A stretch of 64,000 nt of DNA, from positions 442,788-506,787 of the forward strand of contig NW_006921546.1 of assembly GCF_000340215.1 (NCBI RefSeq), written 5' to 3'. Positions within the stretch are counted from its first letter, which is position 1. Each line of letters starts with the position of its first letter. Under the pieces are notes generated by a model. The model searched no databases. It had not been told where the DNA came from and was given only the letters and a program-made list of their open reading frames with translations. A program made the translations under genes and the position numbers. Positions 22,584 to 34,227 of this stretch are shown piece after piece. The stretch is from Pseudocercospora fijiensis CIRAD86 (taxonomy: Eukaryota > Ascomycota > Dothideomycetes > Mycosphaerellales > Mycosphaerellaceae).

Positions 22584-25148
22584 CTAAGGAATTCTACCGA
22601 CTAGGGCATCGGAAATGCAACTAAGGCCTTCGACTAAGATAGCGGTAGGGAAGGCGAACGGTACGAAGGTGTTAGAACCTAGAAGGGCGGTTAGATTGCG
22701 GTATGCCTTAGCAACCTTAGCGACGGTTAAGTTGTCGTAGCCCTTAATCTTAGTACCGTTAATAATACGAGAGTAGCCTAGGTCGATTAATATACGGTCG
22801 CTCTCGGGCTTTAGATCGCTATACGGAAGGTATAGCATCTAAATAGAGACTTCGTATTCTTTTAGAGGGTTAAGGATCTACTAAGCTACCTCGCCTTCGT
22901 TAGGCTAACTATCGAACATATAACCGAGGTCGTAGTTAGTAAGGTGCTTATTAGTAAGCTTGCTAATCTTGTTTAGTAGAACTAGGCTACAGGCATTAAG
23001 CTTCTTAACCTAGTTCTCGAAGACCTCTAGTTCGTATATGCCCTCGATAATAGTTAAATAGGCGGTCTTATCTTTAGATATAAGAGAAACCTTAATACGT
23101 AGATAGCTAGCACCCTTACTAGCTGCGAGCTTAGCTATATCTTATCCGAGACGAGAAGTCTCCTTAGTAGGGCAGTTCTTATAACCGCTATTACCTACCT
23201 TAAAGTACTTAGTAGGCTTAGGGACAGAGATAAGCTCGTATACGTAATTAGGTCGAAGGGCAACGGCTAAGAGCTACAAGGCGGGATGCTAACGGACGAT
23301 TTAGTTGCCTACTCTATAGGTTTAAAGAGCATTGCGGCCTTCCTACTTAGACTTAGGCAGTTTACGCATATACTAAAAGAATATACGAAACTCCTCCTAT
23401 ACTAGGTCGATAATAAGAGGAAGGTGCGCTCTACGAGGCGACTATATCTAACCGAAGACTCAAGGGAAGATAGCATTACTAGTCTAACGAAAGCGGTCGA
23501 AGGAAGTGCCTTAGCCGAGAATGCTAGTAATTAACTTGTACTAACGCTTAGTTAGCGTAAGATCGCGAGTAATAGTACTAGTAGGGTTGAATACGTAGAG
23601 TCCTAGGGAGGTCGGGGCGGTAGCAGGACGTCTAGGAAACCAGTTAGTATAACTAGTCTTAAGGGCAGTAAAGGCATCCTAATTAGCAACCTCGCGACTA
23701 ATCTTTAATAGGCGACCGATAAGAACACTCGTCTTAGCACTAGTGTAAAGACTATAGACCTTAGCGGCCTTCTTAATATAGTCAGCATATATAGTAAACT
23801 GCTCTTTACCTAGCTTGCTAAGGTCGTCGAGCTATTAATAGATAGATAGGGCGGTAGGAGCTTTGCCTATATCGGCTTTAGGAACTATATCGATATTAGT
23901 AATAAGGTACGCAATAGAGTCGCCCTTATAAGAACTATAGATGTTCTTAGTTAATAGGATCGGCGAGAGGCCTCTATCTCTACGCTCGCTAAAGGAGCCT
24001 TCGGAGGAGACATCTTCTAGTAGTATATCTAGTATATTAATATCCGAGTTACTATAGTTAGTACTATAGTTAGTACTATAGTCGGTACTAGAAGGAGTGC
24101 TATACTTCTTAGTAGCCTTGCGGAGGGCCTAGCGAGTATACAATACCTTCTTGCGCGCTGCTTCGGCCTTAGCGCGCTCGTCTTAAACTTCTTAAGGGAC
24201 CTTACGGTTGCGGATCGAGCGACGATCTTTAGCCTACATTTCTATAGCGAGCGCAAAACTAGCAGCCGTATCGGCCTCGGTTTCTAGGCGAAGAGCCTTA
24301 CGTTTAAGGACATTAACGATAGGAGCCTCTTAACCTTTAATAATAAAGCCTATACTATTAATGCGATAGCCCTTCTCTTTTAGTAGATCCTTAGTTGTCT
24401 ATACGTTAAGATCGACCTAGACAATCGTATCGTAGTGCTAATTCTAGTAGGCTGTCGTAAAGTCGTTAAGCGCAAAGGATAAGTTAAGTAACTGCTTGCC
24501 TACCTTCTTGCTAGCGGTAGATACGCGATAGATTATAGTACGGGAAAGATACTCGGCGCCTTAACGACGGACCTTATACTTATTAACGAACGAAGAGACC
24601 TGCTTAGTACGCTCTTGTCTACCGTAGGCGAAGTTAATAAGGCTCTTAGGAAGACTACTTAGTCCTCCCTAGTATTCGAAGGCCTAGTCGAGGGTCTTAA
24701 AGCGTAAGCGAATCTAGGTGCCGGCTATCTCGAGGCTATAGACGATAGGAAAGGCTTGTTCGATATCTATATCGTTAAGAACCTCGCGCTTAAAGATACG
24801 CTTACCGATAGACTAACGCAAGTTGTTTATACCGTACGTAACTAAGATAGCGGCCTTCTTAATGTTCCTATTAATAACGCGTAGTAGGGTACGAGCGTTC
24901 TAGATCTTCTCTTAAGGGTCTTTAAGGGCGGTAACGATCTAGAAGCAGTGCTCGAGGCTAGTTGTAGCAGCTAAGGCGCTGTCGGATAGGGCTTCGATCG
25001 GAACTAGGGCGGCTAGGCTTAGGTTAATAGGGATAGGTAGGTCGTTGCTACTACTAGCGCCTAGCGGATTCGGGGCGCCGGAAGACATAGTCGACCGAAG
25101 CGGAAGTAAGGTGTAAACGAGTTTGTAAGTGTGTTCGTGGCTTAACAA
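22584..25148 (-). pseudogene. Third ORF of element B, product unrecognised
   Basis: From Met at 25,148, or more likely the second Met at 25,088 (MSSGAPNPLGASSSNDLPIP), a reading of about 835-855 codons runs to 22,584 with only about six internal TAG/TAA codons, each plausible as former Gln or Trp. The N-terminus is Ser/Pro-rich. Then come a helical basic stretch (NARTLLRVINRNIKKAAILV), SINFAYGRQERTKQVSSFVN-type charged text, a charged coiled-coil-like piece (DERAKAEAARKKVLYTRQAL), a Ser/Asn/Tyr/Thr repeat (STDYSTNYSTNYSNSD) and a C-terminal part with IDLGYSRIINGTKIKGYDNL. I see no signal peptide, no membrane segment and no known catalytic motif. It lies 3' of pol, the position of env or of accessory genes in other LTR elements, but nothing shows it is an envelope. 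Confidence 0.6.
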
Positions 25149-25200
25149 TAAAAATTAAAGGGTTAAAAAAAAAGGGGGGGTGGGGGGGGGGGGGTAGTTA
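25149..25200 (-). promoter_or_regulatory. Poly-pyrimidine tract upstream of ORF3
   Basis: On the plus strand a run of nine A is followed by seven G, a T and fourteen G (about 25,165-25,194). On the coding strand this is C14-A-C7-T9, 20-45 bp upstream of the first ORF3 Met. Pyrimidine tracts are common just upstream of fungal transcription starts, so it may be a promoter element for a separate ORF3 transcript. The plus-strand G runs could form a quadruplex. Function is inference. Confidence 0.45.
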
Positions 25201-25518
25201 GGCAGTAGCGAGTTAGTTAGTAATCGAGTAGAAGAAGGAGCTTAAGAAGCTCGCTTTGAATATAGTACGAAGGTAACGTAGTCCGTATATTCCGCGCTAG
25301 TAAAGCAAACGGATAACGGCTATATATAAAGGTAAAGCTATATACGAGACTTCTTTATTATTAGGGTAGGCTAAAGTTTAATAATCGATCTAGCTAATTA
25401 CTAGTAGCGACTACGCGCCTTTTATTAAACTTTAGCTATCGTAGACTCTCGCGTACTCGAAATGTAACTAGTTAGTTCGAGTTCCTAGTAGAAATCTATA
25501 GTAGTAAGGCTAGCGGGA

Positions 25519-25545
25519 CTAATAATACCCCCGGGGTAGTATTAG
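25519..25545. repeat. Near-palindrome 2 of element B (upstream of ORF3)
   Basis: CTAATAATACCCC then CGGGGTAGTATTAG, 27 bp, in the pol-ORF3 spacer. Confidence 0.88.
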
Positions 25546-25957
25546 CTTTTCTCTAGAGATACTCGGTAACGAGGAGCAAGTCGCCTAGGCCTAGCGTAGC
25601 TAATTCGTTAGTGCGTTAGCCTATAGCACTACTATTGTAGATGTAGCATTACCTTTTATATTAGCAAGCACGTAAAGGTAGTCTATACGTTTACCTTCTT
25701 CCTTCTTCTAAACGCTAAGCTTAATAGCCTAAGGTCCCTATTCTTAGAGGCTATCGGCCTAGGTTGCTATATCTATCTAAGAGCTAGGAAGGGAGAGGGA
25801 TCCTCCCTTTCTTAGTGTCCTACGTAACTAGTGCTAATTATAGTAGGAACATCCTCTAGTAGAGTATCTTATTATCGTTGTTACTTAAGGGTAGTCGCTA
25901 GAGTCTAGAAATCTAGAGGGAAGTAGTCCTAGAAGGGTAGAGGGTTAGGTTCGGCCG

Positions 25958-25994
25958 TTTTCCTAATGCTACCCCCGGGGTATTATTAGGAAAA
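25958..25994. repeat. Near-palindrome 3 of element B (after pol)
   Basis: The longest copy, 37 bp, with arms TTTTCCTAATGCTACCCC and GGGGTATTATTAGGAAAA around a single C. It lies 240 bp past the pol end. Confidence 0.9.
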
Positions 25995-26230
25995 CACGCC
26001 TCGTATAGTTCTATCTAAGGAAACAAGAGCAAAGGAATAAAGTTATAGCAATATCTCGAAGGCTAAAGAGCAAAACAATAGACAAAGTAAAAGTAAAAGA
26101 GGGCAACAACTATAAGCATTAATACCGTAGGAACAAGCAGTAAGGACTAAAGCTATAGGGCGGCACTATATTAATAGCGCGGAGAAGGCAAGGAAAACAA
26201 CGTAGTAGAGGTAGGGAAAGACAGGCAATT

Positions 26231-29200
26231 ATTTAGTCTCGGGATCTAGCTATAATTCTAGGCGGTCTTCGTCGCTAGACTAGTCGAGCTCCTTCTCGGA
26301 GTTAGAGTTAGATAGCTAGAAGTCTAGTTTACTATCGGAATTAATATCGGAAATGCTCTACGCGCAATTAATACGTATATAACCCTCCCTTTGTTTATAA
26401 GTTATTCCTAATAGCTTACTAAGACGTATCTAGGGATGTGTATAGTTGTCGGGCAGAACAGGATCTATAATCGCGGTAGGATCCTCCTCTCGATAGGCAT
26501 CTAAGGTAGGTAGAGGGTCTATAGAGGTATTAACTTCCTCCTCGGTCGGGGGAGGGCGGGTAGGCTCTCTTAATTCGACGACCTTCTTTAGGTTAGCCCG
26601 GGGGTGCGAGTGCTTTAAGGTAGCACTATTAAGCTCTTAAAGACGGTACGTAGAACTATCGTAAAGGACCTTCTATACTCTATAAGGCCCTTTCTATTTA
26701 AAGGCTAGCTTATAGAAGTAACTATATTCTAGCTCCGACCGGTATAGGAGGACTATATCGCTAACCTTTAGAGGTTCCTAATTAATAGCATTATAGTTAT
26801 CGAAATACTACTTAGCCTCTTTACGAAGGCGCCGTTATCGAGTAAGACCCTCCTAAGAAGTCGTAGTTATATCCTTAAAAGCCTTAGCCCGTAGGGTAAG
26901 AAGATCTACCCTTATACGAATAGACCCCTAATCGTAAACGCTATACGTGCGATAGGACAACTTAATAGGAAGAACGGCGTCCCTCCTAATTATAAGCTCT
27001 ACTAGCGTAAGTCTAGTCGTATCGACAATAGTAGTTCGATCCGCCTAGAGAAGGGCTAGAACGCGGGTAGAGATAGGAACGGACCTATCCCCTCTATTAG
27101 TTATCTTAGATAGGGCATTAATTAAAGACCGATAGCTACGCTTAATAATAGCATTCGACTAGGGATAGTACGGGGAGATGCGAACGTATCTCGCCCTATA
27201 CGAAACAAGTAGCGCTTAAACTTCTTTAGCTATATTATTCGTAGCGTTGTCTAAGATAATCTTATAAGGTGTTCCCTAGCGGCAAAACAGATCCTTAAAC
27301 AGGAAGGTAGCTATATTACGAGCATTAATAGCGCCGTAGCCCTTGTAGAAATAATAGGCCTCCGGCTATCGAGAAAGACCCTCTCGAATAATATATAAGC
27401 TATTATTGCGACTAAGATAGACCCTATCGCTATACTATCGCTCTCCGACTAATTAGGTAGTAGGAATACGTAGCTCCCCTAGACGTCGGTAGCTATTCCT
27501 AAAATTGCACTTAGGACAGCTCTTATAGTAGCGGGAGATATTAGCCTATACGCCGTCCTACTAGTAGCGCCGACGAAGGACATCGAAGATACCCTCCGCC
27601 GCCCGGTAGCCGAGCTTATCGTAAACGGAACGAAGGATCTCTTATCGGGCTACTAGGTCGTTAATAATACGCTAGAGAGGTATATTAACTATCGCTTATC
27701 GCTAAAGGATTCGATCTTTAACTAGGAATCGTCGATAATAGCGAATAACCCGACGGTATTAACTCTTTAATAGGCTAGGCGCTTTCTTCGTATAGGTTAG
27801 GAAGTAGGCGATATAATAGGAGTCGTCGGAGTAGACCCTATTAAGGATATCGTCCCTCTCTAGTTTATCCGCCTTAGCTTTAGCCTAGTCGTTATCGTTA
27901 GTAGTAGGGCTCTCGTCGGGCTAGTTACTAGGTTAGTCGTCGGTAGTAGGCCTAGTAATCGCTAGTATAGCATTAATATAGAAGGTAGCGAAGAAAGTGC
28001 GGTTAATTACCGTATCGATATCCTCTTCTTCTATTATCTCGGCGATATCCTCTTCTATAGCGGGCCTTCTAGAAAGGCTATCTAGTCTAGTATACTTCTT
28101 GCTAGGAACGTAGAAGACGTCGAAGTCAAACAAATAGATCTAGGCAACCTACCGAGCTATCGTAGAGTTTAGTAGGTCGGAGGCTATACGGTTAAGCTAA
28201 TAGACTAGCGTCTAAGTATCGATTTCTAAGCGAAAGAATACACTAAAGAGCTATAGTCGGAACTTCTTTAGAGCCTTGTAGACTCTAAGGCATTCTCGCT
28301 TGCTAGTATCGTACCGGGCCTCGATCGGTTTCTATAGCCCTAAGTCGTACCGGATAGGGTGTCGTAAAGATAGTTCTTTACGATTATACTGCATTAGTAT
28401 CTCGCTATAGCCTTCCCCGCTCGAGTTAATAGTAACAATTATTAAACCCGCACCCTCGGAGTAGTTAATAGATGTTAGTGCAGGTGCGCTAACGAGTGCC
28501 TTAGTTACTGTATCCTTAGCCGCTTAGTAAACGGAGGTCTATTCGAATTTAGCATCCTCCTTAAGTAAGGCGTATAAGGGCTTATATACTAATATAAAGT
28601 TCTCGACTTAGATACAGAAGTAGGAGACTACTCTAAGCTAGGTTCGGACATCCTTCTAATAGGTAGGATCCGGCTAGGATACTATCTTTAGGACCCGTAC
28701 ATTATTAGGATAGCGGCCGTTCTTATTAGTTACAAACCCGACAATGTTTATTCGTTTATATAGGAGCTAAAGCTTCTCCCTATACACCGTTAGGTTAGCT
28801 CGCTCTAGGTCGTAGAGGACACTATCGAGGTTCTAAATATATTCGAGAAAGAACCTACGGATACTAGGCTCTACTTCTTTATTATCGTACCTAGTTTTAG
28901 GGCCCTTAATACCGATATCGTCGAGGAAAGGCATCGCTATATAGGAGATATAGGCCGCGAGGACTTGGTTTATAATACGAACGAACTAGGCTACGGAGTT
29001 AGTTGCCCCTTAGGGAAGGATAGTTTGTCTATATAGCCTAAGAGGTATCTCGAAACTAGTAAGGTCCCGACTATTAGGGTAGAGAGGAATTTAGTCGTAA
29101 CCCGAGAAAACGTTAACTAGCGAGGCTACAATATAGTTAGTAAAGGCTTCCGAGAACCTATTAGTCTCCGGAGGAAGGTTAGTATCTCTAATCGTAACCG

Positions 29201-29850
29201 TATTAAACTTTTATATAGCGTTAATTAGGCGGTACTTCTTTAGTTCCCTAGGAGCTGTCTTCTTCTAAACTAGGAAGTATAGATTGCGATACGAGGCATA
29301 GGAAGGTTCTAAGGTACTAGCCTTTATACGCTGTCGTATTATATCCTTAACTATACCTCGTAGGCTTAGGTTTAGCTTAAAACCTAGGTAGGCCTAAGGC
29401 TTATATTCGATCGTTCGGATCCTCTACGGAGGAGCAACCTCCGGATTTATTCTGCCTAGGTAAGTAAAGTTATATACTAATACGGCCTCGCGATTGTATA
29501 GAAGCTCGTATAGCAACTCTAGTTTACGATCCGAAAGCTCGATACTAGGTCTGATTTTCGCAAGCCTCTCCTCTATTAGCCTTAACCCCCTAGGGATAGT
29601 AGAAAACTTTTTAGTAATATACTTCTAATCGTACGGACTATCCCTAGGTAGTAGTGTCGCCTCCTAATTAAGGCACTTTTGTCGCTAGTTAGGATTTCCG
29701 CTAGGATTAGACCTATCGGTAATATATACGCTACCCTTTACGGGCTTAATCTTGTCGGCTACCCTTTTATATAGGGTGTATATACTAATCGATTATCGAA
29801 CCCGAGCTCTCTCTCTTTGTCGCTAGGCCTAGAGATTAGCGTAACAAAAT
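26231..29850 (-). pseudogene. pol relic of element B: RT, RNase H, integrase
   Basis: Minus-strand read-through. RT: LRGIVKDIIRQRIKASTLEP, KKYRLINAIQKFNTVTIRD, VNVFSGYDQIPLYPNSRDL, LPQGATNSVAQFVRIINQVL and the FLDD box at 28,917-28,928 followed by IGIKGPKTRYD. This combination is typical of one fungal gypsy lineage. RNase H-like: TINSSGEGYSEILMQYNRKE (about 28,440-28,380). Connection: VPSKKYTRLDSLSRRPAIEE (28,110-28,050), a 66-codon stretch that is stop-free by chance (27,933-28,133). Integrase zinc region: KSCPKC. Core: IILDNATNN and SPYYPQSNAIIKRSYRSL. The Glu of the DDE triad reads Lys (family: v/iER) and the GT of the 'DNGT' motif reads AT, both G-to-A changes. No chromodomain was seen; the C-terminus is acidic. 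The end is near 26,231. Confidence 0.92.
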
Positions 29851-29940
29851 AGCGCGTAAACCTCTTTAGAAGTTTCCTTAAGTTAATAGGTGTGTAACTA
29901 GTAGTCCTAATTTATAATACCGGCGAAAACGTTAGATTCG

Positions 29941-29965
29941 TAATAATACCCCCGGGGTAGCATTA
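29941..29965. repeat. Near-palindrome 4 of element B (gag/pol junction)
   Basis: TAATAATACCCC then CGGGGTAGCATTA, 25 bp, between the protease-bearing ORF and the RT ORF. Confidence 0.88.
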
Positions 29966-29969
29966 GACT

Positions 29970-30389
29970 CGCGCTCTAATTAGTTAGTTCGGGTAGACCC
30001 GCGTCTAGTAGTAATGCCTCCGGCGACGACGTATAAGATAGCATTATTACCTTAACTCGTATAGCAGGTATAGGTAGTCGTTATATTATACTCGCTATCG
30101 CTTCGAGCACTCGTCTTCTTAGTATAGAACCTAGAGACTTGCCTTAACGTACGGAGCGGCGCACTTCTAGAAATAACCTATTTAAGCTATACTAACTTAT
30201 AGCGCAGATTGCCGGTCTTATAACCGCGCCGTAGCGTTTCCCGAAGACCGTCTAGAAGTAGCAAGGATATCCTCGTAGGACTTGTAGCTAGTGTTGCCGA
30301 TATAACTAGTAAACACGACTCGGTTGCCCTTCTAGTTAGCAATAGTTCCCTCCTAGGAGCTATCGTCGCAGTTACGCTAAACACCTCGG
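29970..30389. other. Spacer between gag-protease and pol of element B
   Basis: RIP-mutated sequence after the protease signature and before the pol frame, ending in a palindrome at 29,941-29,965. A 65-codon stop-free stretch at 30,187-30,384 on the minus strand starts inside the protease C-terminus in a shifted frame and is not a gene. Confidence 0.45.
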
Positions 30390-33070
30390 GTTATACGAGA
30401 CTATAGTCGACCTAGAATAATTGGCGTATTTAGGTCGGCGGCGATCTAGAAGGTAAAGGAAAAGCATATACCGAAGGCGTCTACTATAACATTATAGTAA
30501 GCACCTACTAGCGCAACCTCCCTATTTACTCCCTATATACCGAGGGAAATGTCTCTATTTATTAGCAGCCTAAGTTGTTTAGCCTAACGCTTACTTATAA
30601 TAAGTAACTCCGAACTATTATTAAGCATTGCTAGCATCTGTTAACTATAGCTCCCGATAGTAACTTAAATATAGATAGCGGGAACGACGGCGAAGGAACG
30701 GGTAACTGCGGAAAGGTCTACATTATTAGGGATAGAATAAAGTTCCTTAGGTCGAGGAGGTCCTACTCGACCGATTTATTAGCTAGTAAACCGGACAGCC
30801 TTAATAGAGACTAAAACTAGAGTAGGGTCGGGATTATTACTATCCCCTCGGCCTATCTCCTTAACTCCCTCTTCGTTAGCATTATCGATAGTCTCTTAGT
30901 TCTCGTAGGTTACCGATTCGCCTTCTACTAACTCTTAGGTACCTAAAAATTTAGGAAGGAACTATAGGGAAGAGACGTCGATATAGTCTTCTCGTCCCTG
31001 TTTCCTTCGGAGGGTAGCGAGGTCTTTTATAAAGGTAGTATCGTTAGGGATTCGGCTCTAGAACAGGTTAGTAGGCAAACCGTATACTAGCAGCTCTCCT
31101 ATAGACATATTAGACTTAAGGTCTAGGAACTATAAAGCCTAGAAGAGAGCGTTTGCCTTTGTGTCTAAGGAGTTAGCTAGGCTAGTACTATACTTTTTTA
31201 TATACCTATTAAAGCGAAAGCTCTTTAGATCGGATGACTTTCGCTTATAGGCCGGTAGGTTAGCTAGACCTAGAGTACTACTAATGTCGGTAGCAATATC
31301 CTCTATATCGACCTCTAGAGTCTCTAGGACGACTAGGCTTTCTATAGGTAGGGTGCTAGGTACGGTGCTAGGTACGGTACTAGATCGGATAGCACGGTCT
31401 ATAGCTGTCTAGAGAGTCTTAGTTTTAGCGGTTAACTCTCGCTATTGCTTAGCCTTGTCGGCCGCCTTATTCTTTAGTACCCTAGTAGAGGCTGCCGCAC
31501 TAAGGCGAGTAGGGTTCTAAGGGCTCTTACCCTTGTTTTAGGACTAAGTCTAAGACCGTATAGCAGCGTAGATATCTATACTATTCTTAGTAACCGCGTA
31601 AACATTAGTAACTGCGTCCGGATCCTAAGAAACAAAGTTAACCTTAATAGGCTTAGTAGTACTATTACTACTCCGCTCCTTAACCTGTTTTGCCCTAACC
31701 TTCTAAGTTTCTCGTTTAGTAATAGCGGCGAGGGTACTATTCCTAGTATCCTTAAACTCGATCTTGCCGCTATACTTCTTTTCTAGAAGGGTCTTTAGCT
31801 AAGGCAGCTTCGGGGCTCTCCGATCCTATTCGAAATCAATCTTGTCGCCGGTGTCTATATAGTAGAATCGGCTATTTACTTGCATAATAAGCTTCCTTTT
31901 AAGAAGCTCTTTCTAGATAGGGTAGGACGATTAAATATATTTAAACCCGCTACACATCTAGCACTTGCTATCTAAGTTAGAATAGATCTTCTATATAGTA
32001 TAGACATCTACTAAAGGGGCTTTAGGGTAGTTGGGATCTAAAACCTAGTAGACTAGTAGTATATCGCCTAGTATAGTAGTATTAATAACCTCCCTAACTC
32101 GCTATAATGCTTTCGCATTTAGGTTTAGCTAGGCTAGGGATTTAGCTAAGTCCGTAACGTCTTAAGAGTGCTTAGTAACAGTAGGAGTTACGGTCTTAGG
32201 ACTACTTTGCGATTTAGGAAGGAACTTAGGTCCCTTGTTTCCTAAGGCTTCTTTCCTAACCTACGCTAGGTTATTCCGGTCTTCGCTATAGATAAACTTC
32301 CTCGCATCGGCTATACTATTAATATCGGCCTTAATATATACTAGGACCTCTTTGTACTTCCTAAAGCTCTTAGGATCGGCCTCGCTAAGCTTATAGCGAC
32401 GGAAGATACGCTAAGCTATAGGCTACGGCAATCCCTAAAGGAGTAGCCTCGTTCTCTAAGAGTTCTCGAGGTTACTCTACTCGATGCCGTCCGCTAACTC
32501 GACAAATTCGCGGACATACCCTTTTAGGTCGTTATCCTTAGTACGCCTTACTAAGTAGAGGGTCTCGAGCTACGCGCGACTGCCTTTAATACGACGGCTA
32601 TCGCGCTCCCGATACTCCCTTAGAAAGGCTAACTTAAAGATCTCCTAGTTAGTATTAGACTTGTCGTCCTTTTCTAAGTAGCTAACTAGGGTTCTAAGGG
32701 TTCGGTAAAGCTTAGTGCTAGTAGTCCTCGTAAGGGACCGGATCTTGTACTAGTCGGACTCTCTATCGAGCTCGTACTTAATTAGGCCTTCCTTAAAACG
32801 CTCTATATATACTATAGCGTTCTACCCTTCGAATAAGGGGTTTGTAGTACTCCCTAGTTCTAGCGGGCGACGCTTGTTTTAACGGAGAAGTTTAGTTTGC
32901 TTCTCTATTATCTTTATAATAACATTATAGAGCGCCTCTAGCGTAGAAGGCGTAGGAGGCTTACTTATATTAACCGGTCGCCGCCTAATTTCTTCGTTAA
33001 TAGGATTAGGGGCGTTTTCGGATTTAGAGGATTCCGCTAATTCTTAATGCTCGTTTTCGCTAGAGCTAGA
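30390..33070 (-). pseudogene. gag-protease relic of element B
   Basis: Minus-strand read-through of roughly 890 residues. The N-terminal part is acidic/Pro-rich (ENAPNPINEEIRRRPVNISK), followed by a gag-like block (NPLFEGQNAIVYIERFKEGL, about 32,850-32,790, corresponding to 'f.G.nv..fl..fe'). KCQMCSGFKYIQSSYPIQK (about 31,970-31,915) carries a CxxC pair that may be part of a knuckle. A long Lys/Ser/Thr-rich linker follows, and then a protease-like end: MLNNSSELLIISKRQAKQL (about 30,640-30,580, where the family has DTGSE..iIs) and NTPIILGR (about 30,440-30,420, family PIILGRP.L). The start Met cannot be fixed. Confidence 0.8.
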
Positions 33071-33211
33071 GCTTATTCGATTATTATAAAATAGTTGAAA
33101 TAAAACGCTATATTAAAATAAAATGCTATATAAAAGTGTTTTTAGTGTCTTTAGTTTGTTTAGTTTATTGTAATATTGCTACGCGAGAGAATAGTATATT
33201 AGGCTATTTCT

Positions 33212-33240
33212 CCTAGTATTACCCCCGGGGTAGTATTAGG
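33212..33240. repeat. Near-palindrome 5 of element B (upstream of gag)
   Basis: CCTAGTATTACCCC then CGGGGTAGTATTAGG, 29 bp, about 140 bp upstream of the gag reading. Confidence 0.88.
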
Positions 33241-33527
33241 ATTTAGCCTCCTAGGGGTCGCCTAACTACCTCTAGGAGCTTAGTTTAGTATCGGACGAAA
33301 GCCGCTTAGAGGGAGAGACTACAATCTCTATTTATACCTAGATCCTAGAAACTAGCTCGTATCTCCTTTAGCTAGGCGGGAGGGGGGCGGTAGCCTTCTT
33401 TTTTCTAGTAGAAGGCTAAGTACTATCTAAGCGAGGCTACGAATCTAGAAACGCTCTACCCGATTAATAGGGGACTCCCCGGCTATCCGACCTACAAGCC
33501 GTATTTGCTATTAGTTAATAGTCCTAG

Positions 33528-33690
33528 TATTAGAGTCTAAAGGTGCAGGCTAAGGCTTAGCGCTAAGACTTACGTAACTTCTAGCCTATAAGTGCGCCCG
33601 AGATCTGTGCTTATTAAGCGCGGATACTTCCGATCTTTTGTCGCGGCGTAAGACGCTAGTAAACAGGCGCACTAGTATAGCGGTCTAGTA
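33528..33690 (+). repeat. Left terminal repeat of the TRIM
   Basis: 163 bp, equal in length to the right repeat. The sequence following it (TAGTGTCCGCGC, from 33,691) is the candidate primer-binding site. Confidence 0.9.
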
Positions 33691-33755
33691 TAGTGTCCGC
33701 GCTTTACGGTCTGTAGGTTAAGGTCGCGCGTTCGATTCTCGGCGAGTCGGCGTAC
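33680..33755 (+). other. tRNA-like segment with A-box and B-box-like sequences in the TRIM
   Basis: TAGTATAGTG at 33,686-33,695 fits the pol III A box and GTTCGATTC at 33,730-33,738 fits the B box, with spacing of about 44 bp. I could not pair a convincing acceptor stem, so this is not called as a tRNA gene. It may be a decayed tRNA-derived promoter or a chance resemblance overlapping the primer-binding site. Confidence 0.4.
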
Positions 33756-34064
33756 GCTTATTAGCCGACTAGGCTAATCCTCGGTAGACGCGGCTTTAGA
33801 GGCGCCTAATTGCCTTAGGCGCGCGACTCTGCTATAGGCGTACCTGCCTTAGAGGGGTCGACTTATAAGTAGTTAAAAAACGTCGCTATACTAGATTGCG
33901 ATAGTTGTTTAATTAGCTGCCTCGAGTATAGGGTATGCTAAGGCGTTACCTAGCTACATGTTCGGGTGCAGGGTATACTAAGAAGACGTTGCCCGGCTGC
34001 ATATTCGGATACGAGGTATAACGTTATAGGCTACGGGGGCTGTAGCTAAGAAGAGGGAAGCGCG

Positions 34065-34227
34065 TATTAGAGTCTAGAGGTACAGGCTGAGGCTTGGCGC
34101 TAAGACTTACGTAACTTCTAGCCTATAAGTGCGCCCGAGATCTGTGCTTATTAAGCGCGGATACTTCCGATCTTTTGTCGCGGCGTAAGACGCTAGTAAA
34201 CGGGCGCACTAGTATAGCGGTCTAACA
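34065..34227 (+). repeat. Right terminal repeat of the TRIM
   Basis: 163 bp. Retains CA in the terminal TCTAACA where the left copy reads TCTAGTA. Confidence 0.9.

Larger units (their letters stand above)
25200..26230. other. Spacer between pol and ORF3 of element B
   Basis: About 1 kb without recognisable coding sequence, containing two of the near-palindromic elements (25,519-25,545 and 25,958-25,994). A long spacer here is unusual for a gypsy element and fits independent expression of ORF3. Confidence 0.55.
33528..34227 (+). mobile_element. TRIM-like (terminal-repeat retrotransposon in miniature), nested in B
   Basis: Two 163-bp direct repeats at 33,528-33,690 and 34,065-34,227 begin TATTAGAG (from TGTTAGAG) and end TCTAGTA/TCTAACA, giving TG...CA ends. 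There are seven differences, all transitions. Target duplicates are CCTAG (33,523-33,527) and CTTAG (34,228-34,232), differing by one C/T change. A purine tract, AAGAAGAGGGAAGCGCG (34,048-34,064), directly precedes the right repeat, so the orientation is plus. The 374-bp interior has no ORF. It must have been moved by enzymes of another retrotransposon. Confidence 0.9.

Noticed and set aside
22584..25148. Retroviral-type envelope gene in element B
   Set aside because: Position fits, but there is no signal peptide, membrane segment or cysteine pattern.
33680..33755. Functional tRNA gene
   Set aside because: A and B boxes are present, but no acceptor stem pairs and the anticodon arm is unclear.
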